This document shows, in pieces, positions 38,301-52,699 of a DNA stretch of 64,000 nucleotides. Location of the stretch: positions 156,252 through 220,251 of the forward strand of contig CAWZYM010000442.1 in NCBI GenBank assembly GCA_963966185.1, read 5' to 3'. The notes under the pieces are model-generated. The model was not told the DNA's origin and did not search any database. It saw only the letters and a program-made list of their open reading frames with translations. This stretch comes from Rhabditoides inermis. Lineage: Eukaryota > Nematoda > Chromadorea > Rhabditida > Rhabditidae. Within the stretch, counting starts at the first letter, position 1. The number at the start of each line of letters is the position of its first letter. The translations under genes were made by a program, and so were the position numbers.

Positions 38301-40760
38301 AAACATCTCTGCACATCTCTGCAACATCTCTGCAACGTCTCAGACATCTCTGCAACATCTCAGACATCTCTGCAAACATCTCAAACATCTCTGCAAACAT
38401 CTCAAACATCTCTGCACATCTCTGCAACATCTCTGCAACATCTCAGTCATCTCTGCAAACATCTCAAACATCTCTGCACATCTCTGCAACATTTCTGCAA
38501 CATCTCAGACATCTCTGCAAACATCTCAGACATCTCTGCAAACATCTCTGCACATCTCTGCACATCTCTGAAACATCTCTGCAACATCTCAGACATCTCT
38601 GCAAACATCTCAGACATCTCTGCAAACGTCTCAAACATCTCTGCACATCTCTGCAACATCTCTGCAACATCTCAGACATCTCTGCAAACATCTCAAACGT
38701 CTCTGCACATCTCTGCAACATCTCTGCAACATCTCAGACATCTCTGCAAACATCTCAGACATCTCTGCAAACATCTCAAACATCTCTGCACATCTCTGCA
38801 ACATCTCTGCAACATCTCAGACATCTCTGCAAACATCTCAGACATCTCTGCAAACATCTCAAACATCTCTGCACATCTCTGCAACATCTCTGCAACGTCT
38901 CAGACATCTCTGCAACATCTCAGACATCTCTGCAAACATCTCAAACATCTCTGCAAACATCTCAAACATCTCTGCACATCTCTGCACATCTCTGCAACAT
39001 CTCTGCAACATCTCAGTCATCTCTGCAAACATCTCAGACATCTCTGCAAACATCTCAAACATCTCTGCACATCTCTGCAACATCTCTGCAACATCTCAGA
39101 CATCTCTGCAAACATCTCAGACATCTCTGCAAACATCTCTGCACATCTCTGCACATCTCTGAAACATCTCTGCAACATCTCAGACATCTCTGCAAACATC
39201 TCAGACATCTCTGCAAACGTCTCAAACATCTCTGCACATCTCTGCAACATCTCTGCAACATCTCAGACATCTCTGCAAACATCTCTGCACATCTCTGCAC
39301 ATCTCTGCAACATCTCTGCAACATCTCAGACATCTCTGCAAACATCTCAAACATCTCTGCACATCTCTGCAACATTTCTGCAACATCTCAGACATCTCTG
39401 CAAACATCTCTGCACATCTCTGCACATCTCTGCAACATCTCTGCAACATCTCAGACATCTCTGCATCTCAAACATCTCTGCATCTCAAACATCTCTGCAC
39501 ATCTCTGCAACATCTCTGCAACATCTCAGACATCTCTGCAAACATCTCAGACATCTCTGCAAACATCTCAAACATCTCTGCACATCTCTGCAACATCTCT
39601 GCAACATCTCAGACATCTCTGCAAACATCTCAGACATCTCTGCAAACATCTCTGCACATCTCTGCACATCTCTGAAACATCTATGCAACATCTCAGACAT
39701 CTCTGCAAACATCTCAGACATCTCTGCAAACGTCTCAAACATCTCTGCACATCTCTGCAACATCTCTGCAACATCTCAGACATCTCTGCAAACATCTCAG
39801 ACATCTCTGCAAACATCTGCAACATCTCAGACATCTCTGCAAACATCTCAGACATCTCTGCAAACATCTCAAACATCTCTGCACATCTCTGCAACATCTC
39901 TGCAACATCTCAGACATCTCTGCAAACATCTCAGACATCTCTGCAAACATCTCAAACATCTCTGCACATCTCTGCAACATCTCTGCAACATCTCAGACAT
40001 CTCTGCAACATCTCAGACATCTCTGCAAACATCTCAAACATCTCTGCAAACATCTCAAACATCTCTGCACATCTCTGCAACATCTCTGCAACATCTCAGT
40101 CATCTCTGCAAACATCTCAGACATCTCTGCAAACATCTCAAACATCTCTGCACATCTCTGCAACATCTCTGCAACATCTCAGACATCTCTGCAAACATCT
40201 CAGACATCTCTGCAAACATCTCTGCACATCTCTGCACATCTCTGAAACATCTCTGCAACATCTCAGACATCTCTGCAAACATCTCAGACATCTCTGCAAA
40301 CGTCTCAAACATCTCTGCACATCTCTGCAACATCTCTGCAACATCTCAGACATCTCTGCAAACATCTCAGACATCTCTGCACATCTCTGCAACATCTCTG
40401 CAACATCTCAGTCATCTCTGCAAACATCTCAGACATCTCAGACATCTCTGCAAACATCTCAAACATCTCTGCACATCTCTGCAACATCTCTGCAACATCT
40501 CAGACATCTCTGCAAACATCTCAGACATCTCTGCAAACATCTCAAACATCTCTGCACATCTCTGCAACATCTCTGCAACATCTCATACATCTCTGCAAAC
40601 ATCTCAGACATAGCTGCACATCTCTGCAACATCTCTGCAACATCTCAGACATCTCTGCAAACATCTCAGACATCTCTGCAAACATCTCAAACATATCTCT
40701 GCAACATCTCTGCAACATCTCAGACATCTCTGCAAACAACTCAGACATCTCTGCAAACAT
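33751..40760 (+). repeat. Block S6, 7 kb, copy 1 (partner 48687-55718)
   Basis: About 7.0 kb recurs at an offset of 14936-14958 bp. The anchors at 34461 and 37130 match 49408 and 52077, and the catagctgc word near 40613 matches that near 55568. Offset steps are +11 near 34.07 kb, about +10 near 39.3 kb and -1 near 40.46 kb. The first 5.1 kb (33751-38890) also matches 42190-47329 at 8438-8439 bp, except for a short rearranged part near 35.2 kb. Confidence 0.85.
34461..37129 (+). repeat. 2669 bp higher-order repeat unit
   Basis: Anchored at the catctttgcaaac word (34461 and 37130). The unit holds about 32 monomers, including the cagacgtctctgc, gactctctgc, double gcatctcaaac, four ctctgaaac and caacaattctgc variants. 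The same spacing recurs at 42900, 45568 and 49408. It is the basic higher-order unit of the right family. Confidence 0.88.
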
Positions 40761-42899
40761 CTCAAACATCTCTGCACATCTCTGCAACATCTCTGCAACA
40801 TCTCAGGCATCTCTGCAAACATCTCAGACATCTCTGCAAACATCTCAAACATCTCTGCACATCTCTGCAACATCTCTGCAACATCTCAGACATCTCTGCA
40901 AACATCTCTGCACATATCTGCACATCTCTGCAACATCTCTGCAACATCTCAGACTCTCTGCAACATCTCAAACATCTCTGCACATCTCTGCAACATCTCT
41001 GCAACATCTCAGACATCTCTGCAAACATCTCAGACATCTCTGCAAACATCTCAAACATCTCTGCACATCTCTGCAACATCTCTGCAACATCTCAGACATC
41101 TCTGCAAACATCTCAGACATCTCTGCAAACATCTCAAACATCTCTGCACATCTCTGCAACATCTCTGCAACATCTCAGACATCTCTGCAAACATCTCTGC
41201 ACATCTCTGCACATCTCTGCAACATCTCTGCAACATCTCAGACATCTCTGCATCTCAAACATCTCTGCATCTCAAACATCTCTGCACATCTCTGCAACAT
41301 CTCTGCAACATCTCAGACATCTCTGCAAACATCTCAGACATCTCTGCAAACATCTCAAACATCTCTGCACATCTCTGCAACATCTCTGCAACATCTCAGA
41401 CATCTCTGCAACATCTCAGTCATCTCTGCAAACATCTCAGCCATCTCTGCAAACATCTCAAACATTTCTGCACATCTCTGCAACATCTCTGCAACATCTC
41501 AGTCATTTCTGCAACATCTCAGACATCTCTGCAAACATCTCAGACATCTCTGCAAACATCTCAGACATCCCTGCAAACATCTCAAACATCTCTGCACATC
41601 TCTGCAACATCTCTGCAACATCTCAGACTCTCTGCAACATCTCAAACATCTCTGCACATCTCTGCAACATCTCTGCAACATCTCAGACATCTCTGCAAAC
41701 ATCTCAGACATCTCTGCAAACATCTCAAACATCTCTGCACATCTCTGCAACATCTCTGCAACATCTCAGACATCTCTGCAAACATCTCAGACATCTCGGC
41801 AAACATCTCAAACATCTCTGCACATCTCTGCAACATCTCTGCAACATCTCAGACATCTCTGCAAACATCTCTGCACATCTCTGCACATCTCTGCAACATC
41901 TCTGCATCTCAAACATCTCTGCACATCTCTGCAACATCTCTGCAAACATCTCAGACAACTCTGCAAACATCTCAAACATCTCTGCACATCTCTGCAACAT
42001 CTCTGCAACATCTCAGACATCTCTGCAAACATCTCAAACGTCTCTGCACATCTCTGCAACATCTCTGCAACATCTCAGACATCTCTGCAAACATCTCAGA
42101 CATCTCTGCAAACATCTCAAACATCTCTGCAACATCTCTGCAACATCTCAGACATCTCTGCAAACATCTCAGACATCTCTGCAAACATCTCAAACGTCTC
42201 TGCACATCTCTGCAACATCTCTGCAACATCTCAGACATCTCTGCAAACATCTCAGACATCTCTGCAAACATCTCAAACATCTCTGCACATCTCTGCAACA
42301 TCTCTGCAACATCTCAGACATCTCTGCAAACATCTCAGACATCTCTGCAAACATCTCAAACATCTCTGCACATCTCTGCAACATCTCTGCAACATCTCAG
42401 ACATCTCTGCAACATCTCAGACATCTCTGCAAACATCTCAAACATCTCTGCAAACATCTCAAACATCTCTGCACATCTCTGCAACATCTCTGCAACATCC
42501 CAGTCATCTCTGCAAACATCTCAGACATCTCTGCAAACATCTCAAACATCTCTGCACATCTCTGCAACAATTCTGCAACATCTCAGACATCTCTGCAAAC
42601 ATCTCAGACATCTCTGCAAACATCTCTGCACATCTCTGCACATCTCTGAAACATCTCTGCAACATCTCAGACATCTCTGCAAACATCTCAGACATCTCTG
42701 CAAACGTCTCAAACATCTCTGCACATCTCTGCAACATCTCTGCAACATCTCAGACATCTCTGCAAACATCTCAGACATCTCTGCACATCTCTGCAACATC
42801 TCTGCAACATCTCAGTCATCTCTGCAAACATCTCAGACATCTCTGCAAACATCTCAAACATCTCTGCACATCTCTGCAACATCTCTGCAACATCTCAGA
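37130..42899 (+). repeat. Expanded interval between higher-order anchors
   Basis: The next catctttgcaaac anchor is 5770 bp away, not 2669. The first part follows the normal unit, then from about 38.9 kb it carries gcaacgtctcag words, doubled gcac words, acatctgcaac, a catagctgc word near 40610, a cagacaactc, a caggcatc and cacatatctgc words. At 41381 the S5 block starts. The extra length is satellite, not an insertion of foreign DNA. Its first 3.6 kb is repeated at 52.1-55.7 kb. Confidence 0.75.
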
Positions 42900-43659
42900 C
42901 ATCTTTGCAAACATCTCAGACATCTCTGCAAACATCTCAAACATCTCTGCACATCTCTGCAACATCTTTGCAACATCTCAGACATCTCTGCAAACATCTC
43001 AGACGTCTCTGCAAACATCTCAAACATCTCTGCACATCTCTGCAACATCTCTGCAACATCTCAGACTCTCTGCAACATCTCTGCAACATCTCAGACATCT
43101 CTGCAAACATCTCAAACATCTCTGCACATCTCTGCAACATCTCAGACATCTCTGCAAACATCTCAGACATCTCTGCACATCTCTGCAACATCTCTGCAAC
43201 ATCTCAGTCATCTCTGCAAACATCTCAGACATCTCTGCAAACATCTCAAACATCTCTGCACATCTCTGCAACATCTCTGCACATCTCTGCAACATCTCTG
43301 CAACATCTCAGACATCTCTGCAAACATCTCAGACATCTCTGCAAACATCTCAAACGTCTCTGCACATCTCTGCAACATCTCTGCAACATCTCAGACATCT
43401 CTGCAAACATCTCAGACATCTCTGCAAACATCTCAAACATCTCTGCACATCTCTGCAACATCTCTGCAAACATCTCAGACATCTCTGCAAACATCTCAAA
43501 CATCTCTGCACATCTCTGCAACATCTTTGCAACATCTCAGACATCTCTGCAAACATCTCAGACATCTCTGCAACATCTCAGACATCTCTGCAAACATCTC
43601 AAACATCTATGCACATCTCTGCAACATTTCTGCAACATCTCAGACATCTCTGCAAACAT
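41381..43659 (+). repeat. Block S5, copy 2 (partner 31270-33610)
   Basis: This copy lacks 62 bp near 41.54 kb and carries a private cagacaactctgc near 41955. It is not followed by the 1610 bp tandem duplication found after copy 1, so it preserves the pre-duplication arrangement. Confidence 0.8.
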
Positions 43660-45567
43660 CTCAGACATCTCTGCACATCTCTGCAACATCTCTGCAACAT
43701 CTCAGACATCTCTGCATCTCAAACATCTCTGCATCTCAAACATCTCTGCACATCTCTGCAACATCTCTGCAACATCTCAGACATCTCTGCAAACATCTCA
43801 GACATCTCTGCAAACATCTCAAACATCTCTGCACATCTCTGCAACATCTCTGCAACATCTCAGACAGCTCTGCAAACATCTCAGACATCTCTGCAAACAT
43901 CTCTGCACATCTCTGCACATCTCTGAAACATCTCTGCAACATCTCAGACATCTCTGCAAACATCTCAGACATCTCTGCAAACATCTCAAACATCTCTGCA
44001 CATCTCTGCAACATCTCTGCAACATCTCAGACATCTCTGCAAACATCTCAGACATCTCTGCAAACATCTCAAACATCTCTGCACATCTCTGCAACATCTC
44101 TGCAACGTCTCAGACATCTCTGCAACATCTCAGACATCTCTGCAAACATCTCAAACATCTCTGCAAACATCTCAAACATCTCTGCACATCTCTGCAACAT
44201 CTCTGCAACATCTCAGTCATCTCTGCAAACATCTCAAACATCTCTGCACATCTCTGCAACATCTCTGCAACATCTCAGACATCTCTGCAAACATCTCAGA
44301 CATCTCTGCAAACATCTCTGCACATCTCTGCACATCTCTGAAACATCTCTGCAACGTCTCAGACATCTCTGCAAACATCTCAGACATCTCTGCAAACGTC
44401 TCAAACATCTCTGCACATCTCTGCAACATCTCTGCAACATCTCAGACATCTCTGCAAACATCTCAAACGTCTCTGCACATCTCTGCAACATCTCTGCAAC
44501 ATCTCAGACATCTCTGCAAACATCTCAGACATCTCTGCAAACATCTCAAACATCTCTGCACATCTCTGCAACATCTCTGCAACATCTCAGACATCTCTGC
44601 AAACATCTCAGACATCTCTGCAAACATCTCAAACATCTCTGCACATCTCTGCAACATCTCTGCAACATCTCAGACATCTCTGCAAACATCTCAAACGTCT
44701 CTGCACATCTCTGCAACATCTCTGCAACATCTCAGACATCTCTGCAAACATCTCAGACATCTCTGCAAACATCTCAAACATCTCTGCAACATCTCTGCAA
44801 CATCTCAGACATCTCTGCAAACATCTCAGACATCTCTGCAAACATCTCAAACGTCTCTGCACATCTCTGCAACATCTCTGCAACATCTCAGACATCTCTG
44901 CAAACATCTCAGACATCTCTGCAAACATCTCAAACATCTCTGCACATCTCTGCAACATCTCTGCAACATCTCAGACATCTCTGCAAACATCTCAGACATC
45001 TCTGCAAACATCTCAAACATCTCTGCACATCTCTGCAACATCTCTGCAACATCTCAGACATCTCTGCAACATCTCAGACATCTCTGCAAACATCTCAAAC
45101 ATCTCTGCAAACATCTCAAACATCTCTGCACATCTCTGCAACATCTCTGCAACATCCCAGTCATCTCTGCAAACATCTCTGCAACATCTCAGACATCTCT
45201 GCAAACATCTCAAACATCTCTGCACATCTCTGCAACAATTCTGCAACATCTCAGACATCTCTGCAAACAACTCAGACATCTCTGCAAACATCTCTGCACA
45301 TCTCTGCACATCTCTGAAACATCTCTGCAACATCTCAGACATCTCTGCAAACATCTCAGACATCTCTGCAAACGTCTCAAACATCTCTGCACATCTCTGC
45401 AACATCTCTGCAACATCTCAGACATCTCTGCAAACATCTCAGACATCTCTGCACATCTCTGCAACATCTCTGCAACATCTCAGTCATCTCTGCAAACATC
45501 TCAGACATCTCTGCAAACATCTCAAACATCTCTGCACATCTCTGCAACATCTCTGCAGCATCTCAGA
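42900..45567 (+). repeat. 2668 bp higher-order repeat unit
   Basis: Anchor to anchor (42900 to 45568), one base shorter than the standard 2669. It matches 34461-37129 at 8438-8439 bp. Private change: cagacagctctgc near 43862. Confidence 0.87.
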
Positions 45568-48236
45568 CATCTTTGCAAACTTCTCAGACATCTCTGCAAA
45601 CATCTCAAACATCTCTGCACATCTCTGCAACATCTTTGCAACATCTCAGACATCTCTGCAAACATCTCAGACGTCTTTGCAAACATCTCAAACATCTCTG
45701 CACATCTCTGCAACATCTCTGCAACATCTCAGACTCTCTGCAACATCTCTGCGACATCTCAGACATCTCTGCAAACATCTCAAACATCTCTGCACATCTC
45801 TGCAACATCTCAGACATCTCTGCAAACATCTCAGACATCTCTGCACATCTCTGCAACATCTCTGCAACATCTCAGTCATCTCTGCAAACATCTCAGACAT
45901 CTCTGCAAACATCTCAAACATCTCTGCACATCTCTGCAACATCTCTGCACATCTCTGCAACATCTCTGCAACATCTCAGACATCTCTGCAAACATCTCAG
46001 ACATCTCTGCAAACATCTCAAACGTCTCTGCACATCTCTGCAACATCTCTGCAACATCTCAGACATCTCTGCAAACATCTCAGACATCTCTGCAAACATC
46101 TCAAACATCTCTGCACATCTCTGCAACATCTCTGCAAACATCTCAGACATCTCTGCAAACATCTCAAACATCTCTGCACATCTCTGCAACATCTTTGCAA
46201 CATCTCAGACATCTCTGCAAACATCTCAGACATCTCTGCAACATCTCAGACATCTCTGCAAACATCTCAAACATCTCTGCACATCTCTGCAACATTTCTG
46301 CAACATCTCAGACATCTCTGCAAACATCTCTGCACATCTCTACACATCTCTGCAACATCTCTGCAACATCTCAGACATCTCTGCATCTCAAACATCTCTG
46401 CATCTCAAACATCTCTGCACATCTCTGCAACATCTCTGCAACATCTCAGACATCTCTGCAAACATCTCAGACATCTCTGCAAACATCTCAAACATCTCTG
46501 CACATCTCTGCAACATCTCTGCAACATCTCAGACATCTCTGCAAACATCTCAGACATCTCTGCAAACATCTCTGCACATCTCTGCACATCTCTGAAACAT
46601 CTCTGCAACATCTCAGACATCTCTGCAAACATCTCAGACATCTCTGCAAACATCTCAAACATCTCTGCACATCTCTGCAACATCTCTGCAACATCTCAGA
46701 CATCTCTGCAAACATCTCAGACATCTCTGCAAACATCTCAAACATCTCTGCACATCTCTGCAACATCTCTGCAACGTCTCAGACATCTCTGCAACATCTC
46801 AGACATCTCTGCAAACATCTCAAACATCTCTGCAAACATCTCAAACATCTCTGCACATCTCTGCAACATCTCTGCAACATCTCAGTCATCTCTGCAAACA
46901 TCTCAAACATCTCTGCACATCTCTGCAACATCTCTGCAACATCTCAGACATCTCTGCAAACATCTCAGACATCTCTGCAAACATCTCTGCACATCTCTGC
47001 ACATCTCTGAAACATCTCTGCAACATCTCAGACATCTCTGCAAACATCTCAGACATCTCTGCAAACGTCTCAAACATCTCTGCACATCTCTGCAACATCT
47101 CTGCAACATCTCAGACATCTCTGCAAACATCTCAAACGTCTCTGCACATCTCTGCAACATCTCTGCAACATCTCAGACATCTCTGCAAACATCTCAGACA
47201 TCTCTGCAAACATCTCAAACATCTCTGCACATCTCTGCAACATCTCTGCAACATCTCAGACATCTCTGCAAACATCTCAGACATCTCTGCAAACATCTCA
47301 AACATCTCTGCACATCTCTGCAACATCTCTGCAACATCTCAGACATCTCTGCAAACATCTCAAACGTCTCTGCACATCTCTGCAACATCTCTGCAACATC
47401 TCAGACATCTCTGCAAACATCTCAGACATCTCTGCAAACATCTCAAACATCTCTGCAACATCTCTGCAACATCTCAGACATCTCTGCAAACATCTCAGAC
47501 ATCTCTGCAAACATCTCAAACGTCTCTGCACATCTCTGCAACATCTCTGCAACATCTCAGACATCTCTGCAAACATCTCAGACATCTCTGCAAACATCTC
47601 AAACATCTCTGCACATCTCTGCAACATCTCTGCAACATCTCAGACATCTCTGCAAACATCTCAGACATCTCTGCAAACATCTCAAACATCTCTGCACATC
47701 TCTGCAACATCTCTGCAACATCTCAGACATCTCTGCAACATCTCAGACATCTCTGCAAACATCTCAAACATCTCTGCAAACATCTCAAACATCTCTGCAC
47801 ATCTCTGCAACATCTCTGCAACATCCCAGTCATCTCTGCAAACATCTCTGCAACATCTCAGACATCTCTGCAAACATCTCAAACATCTCTGCACATCTCT
47901 GCAACAATTCTGCAACATCTCAGACATCTCTGCAAACATCTCAGACATCTCTGCAAACATCTCTGCACATCTCTGCACATCTCTGAAACATCTTTGCAAC
48001 ATCTCAGACATCTCTGCAAACATCTCAGACATCTCTGCAAACGTCTCAAACATCTCTGCACATCTCTGCAACATCTCTGCAACATCTCAGACATCTCTGC
48101 AAACATCTCAGACATCTCTGCACATCTCTGCAACATCTCTGCAACATCTCAGTCATCTCTGCAAACATCTCAGACATCTCTGCAAACATCTCAAACATCT
48201 CTGCACATCTCTGCAACATCTCTGCAACATCTCAGA
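45568..48236 (+). repeat. 2669 bp higher-order repeat unit
   Basis: Anchor to anchor. It lies within the first copy of the 3840 bp duplication and matches 49408-52076 almost base for base. Private changes include cgtctttgc near 45672 and catctttgcaac near 47993. Confidence 0.9.
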
Positions 48237-49407
48237 CATCTTTGCAAACTTCTCAGACATCTCTGCAAACATCTCAAACATCTCTGCACATCTCTGCAAC
48301 ATCTTTGCAACATCTCAGACATCTCTGCAAACATCTCAGACGTCTCTGCAAACATCTCAAACATCTCTGCACATCTCTGCAACATCTCTGCAACATCTCA
48401 GACTCTCTGCAACATCTCTGCGACATCTCAGACATCTCTGCAAACATCTCAAACATCTCTGCACATCTCTGCAACATCTCAGACATCTCTGCAAACATCT
48501 CAGACATCTCTGCACATCTCTGCAACATCTCTGCAACATCTCAGTCATCTCTGCAAACATCTCAGACATCTCTGCAAACATCTCAAACATCTCTGCACAT
48601 CTCTGCAACATCTCTGCACATCTCTGCAACATCTCTGCAACATCTCAGACATCTCTGCAAACATCTCACACATCTCTGCAAACATCTCAAACGTCTCTGC
48701 ACATCTCTGCAACATCTCTGCAACATCTCAGACATCTCTGCAAACATCTCAGACATCTCTGCAAACATCTCAAACATCTCTGCACATCTCTGCAACATCT
48801 CTGCAACATCTCAGACATCTCTGCAAACATCTCAGACATCTCTGCAAACATCTCAAACATCTCTGCACATCTCTGCAACATCTCTGCAACATCTCAGACA
48901 TCTCTGCAACATCTCAGACATCTCTGCAAACATCTCAAACATCTCTGCAAACATCTCAAACATCTCTGCACATCTCTGCAACATCTCTGCAACATCCCAG
49001 TCATCTCTGCAAACATCTCTGCAACATCTCAGACATCTCTGCAAACATCTCAAACATCTCTGCACATCTCTGCAACAATTCTGCAACATCTCAGACATCT
49101 CTGCAAACAACTCAGACATCTCTGCAAACATCTCTGCACATCTCTGCACATCTCTGAAACATCTCTGCAACATCTCAGACATCTCTGCAAACATCTCAGA
49201 CATCTCTGCAAACGTCTCAAACATCTCTGCACATCTCTGCAACATCTCTGCAACATCTCAGACATCTCTGCAAACATCTCAGACATCTCTGCACATCTCT
49301 GCAACATCTCTGCAACATCTCAGTCATCTCTGCAAACATCTCAGACATCTCTGCAAACATCTCAAACATCTCTGCACATCTCTGCAACATCTCTGCAGCA
49401 TCTCAGA
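48237..49407 (+). repeat. 1171 bp short higher-order unit
   Basis: The anchor spacing here is 1171 bp because 1498 bp of the standard unit is missing. The unit starts like the others and ends with the caacaattctgc and cagacaactc words that precede the next anchor. Internal unequal exchange between similar monomers is the simplest explanation. Confidence 0.87.
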
Positions 49408-52076
49408 CATCTTTGCAAACTTCTCAGACATCTCTGCAAACATCTCAAACATCTCTGCACATCTCTGCAACATCTTTGCAACATCTCAGACATCTCTGCA
49501 AACATCTCAGACGTCTCTGCAAACATCTCAAACATCTCTGCACATCTCTGCAACATCTCTGCAACATCTCAGACTCTCTGCAACATCTCTGCGACATCTC
49601 AGACATCTCTGCAAACATCTCAAACATCTCTGCACATCTCTGCAACATCTCAGACATCTCTGCAAACATCTCAGACATCTCTGCACATCTCTGCAACATC
49701 TCTGCAACATCTCAGTCATCTCTGCAAACATCTCAGACATCTCTGCAAACATCTCAAACATCTCTGCACATCTCTGCAACATCTCTGCACATCTCTGCAA
49801 CATCTCTGCAACATCTCAGACATCTCTGCAAACATCTCAGACATCTCTGCAAACATCTCAAACGTCTCTGCACATCTCTGCAACATCTCTGCAACATCTC
49901 AGACATCTCTGCAAACATCTCAGACATCTCTGCAAACATCTCAAACATCTCTGCACATCTCTGCAACATCTCTGCAAACATCTCAGACATCTCTGCAAAC
50001 ATCTCAAACATCTCTGCACATCTCTGCAACATCTTTGCAACATCTCAGACATCTCTGCAAACATCTCAGACATCTCTGCAACATCTCAGACATCTCTGCA
50101 AACATCTCAAACATCTCTGCACATCTCTGCAACATTTCTGCAACATCTCAGACATCTCTGCAAACATCTCTGCACGTCTCTACACATCTCTGCAACATCT
50201 CTGCAACATCTCAGACATCTCTGCATCTCAAACATCTCTGCATCTCAAACATCTCTGCACATCTCTGCAACATCTCTGCAACATCTCAGACATCTCTGCA
50301 AACATCTCAGACATCTCTGCAAACATCTCAAACATCTCTGCACATCTCTGCAACATCTCTGCAACATCTCAGACATCTCTGCAAACATCTCAGACATCTC
50401 TGCAAACATCTCTGCACATCTCTGCACATCTCTGAAACATCTCTGCAACATCTCAGACATCTCTGCAAACATCTCAGACATCTCTGCAAACATCTCAAAC
50501 ATCTCTGCACATCTCTGCAACATCTCTGCAACATCTCAGACATCTCTGCAAACATCTCAGACATCTCTGCAAACATCTCAAACATCTCTGCACATCTCTG
50601 CAACATCTCTGCAACGTCTCAGACATCTCTGCAACATCTCAGACATCTCTGCAAACATCTCAAACATCTCTGCAAACATCTCAAACATCTCTGCACATCT
50701 CTGCAACATCTCTGCAACATCTCAGTCATCTCTGCAAACATCTCAAACATCTCTGCACATCTCTGCAACATCTCTGCAACATCTCAGACATCTCTGCAAA
50801 CATCTCAGACATCTCTGCAAACATCTCTGCACATCTCTGCACATCTCTGAAACATCTCTGCAACATCTCAGACATCTCTGCAAACATCTCAGACATCTCT
50901 GCAAACGTCTCAAACATCTCTGCACATCTCTGCAACATCTCTGCAACATCTCAGACATCTCTGCAAACATCTCAAACGTCTCTGCACATCTCTGCAACAT
51001 CTCTGCAACATCTCAGACATCTCTGCAAACATCTCAGACATCTCTGCAAACATCTCAAACATCTCTGCACATCTCTGCAACATCTCTGCAACATCTCAGA
51101 CATCTCTGCAAACATCTCAGACATCTCTGCAAACATCTCAAACATCTCTGCACATCTCTGCAACATCTCTGCAACATCTCAGACATCTCTGCAAACATCT
51201 CAAACCTCTCTGCACATCTCTGCAACATCTCTGCAACATCTCAGACATCTCTGCAAACATCTCAGACATCTCTGCAAACATCTCAAACATCTCTGCAACA
51301 TCTCTGCAACATCTCAGACATCTCTGCAAACATCTCAGACATCTCTGCAAACATCTCAAACGTCTCTGCACATCTCTGCAACATCTCTGCAACATCTCAG
51401 ACATCTCTGCAAACATCTCAGACATCTCTGCAAACATCTCAAACATCTCTGCACATCTCTGCAACATCTCTGCAACATCTCAGACATCTCTGCAAACATC
51501 TCAGACATCTCTGCAAACATCTCAAACATCTCTGCACATCTCTGCAACATCTCTGCAACATCTCAGACATCTCTGCAACATCTCAGACATCTCTGCAAAC
51601 ATCTCAAACATCTCTGCAAACATCTCAAACATCTCTGCACATCTCTGCAACATCTCTGCAACATCCCAGTCATCTCTGCAAACATCTCTGCAACATCTCA
51701 GACATCTCTGCAAACATCTCAAACATCTCTGCACATCTCTGCAACAATTCTGCAACATCTCAGACATCTCTGCAAACATCTCAGACATCTCTGCAAACAT
51801 CTCTGCACATCTCTGCACATCTCTGAAACATCTCTGCAACATCTCAGACATCTCTGCAAACATCTCAGACATCTCTGCAAACGTCTCAAACATCTCTGCA
51901 CATCTCTGCAACATCTCTGCAACATCTCAGACATCTCTGCAAACATCTCAGACATCTCTGCACATCTCTGCAACATCTCTGCAACATCTCAGTCATCTCT
52001 GCAAACATCTCAGACATCTCTGCAAACATCTCAAACATCTCTGCACATCTCTGCAACATCTCTGCAACATCTCAGA
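49408..52076 (+). repeat. 2669 bp higher-order repeat unit
   Basis: Anchor to anchor, matching 45568-48236 at 3840 bp. Private changes are cacgtctctac near 50174 and caaacctctc near 51204. Confidence 0.9.
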
Positions 52077-52699
52077 CATCTTTGCAAACTTCTCAGACAT
52101 CTCTGCAAACATCTCAAACATCTCTGCACATCTCTGCAACATCTTTGCAACATCTCAGACATCTCTGCAAACATCTCAGACGTCTCTGCAAACATCTCAA
52201 ACATCTCTGCACATCTCTGCAACATCTCTGCAACATCTCAGACTCTCTGCAACATCTCTGCGACATCTCAGACATCTCTGCAAACATCTCAAACATCTCT
52301 GCACATCTCTGCAACATCTCAGACATCTCTGCAAACATCTCAGACATCTCTGCACATCTCTGCAACATCTCTGCAACATCTCAGTCATCTCTGCAAACAT
52401 CTCAGACATCTCTGCAAACATCTCAAACATCTCTGCACATCTCTGCAACATCTCTGCACATCTCTGCAACATCTCTGCAACATCTCAGACATCTCTGCAA
52501 ACATCTCACACATCTCTGCAAACATCTCAAACGTCTCTGCACATCTCTGCAACATCTCTGCAACATCTCAGACATCTCTGCAAACATCTCAGACATCTCT
52601 GCAAACATCTCAAACATCTCTGCACATCTCTGCAACATCTCTGCAAACATCTCAGACATCTCTGCAAACATCTCAAACATCTCTGCACATCTCTGCAAC

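Larger units (their letters stand above)
44778..52646 (+). repeat. 3840 bp tandem duplication, two copies
   Basis: 44778-48806 matches 48618-52646 at a constant 3840 bp without any indel. Line-by-line reading gave about five substitutions over 4.0 kb: near 44829, 45676, 46336, 47366 and 47994. The period equals one full (2669) plus one short (1171) higher-order unit. The near identity implies a very recent event. Rare markers copied with it include ctgcag (PstI site) at 45553 and 49393, tgcgacatc, cagacaactc and ctcacacatc. Confidence 0.93.
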
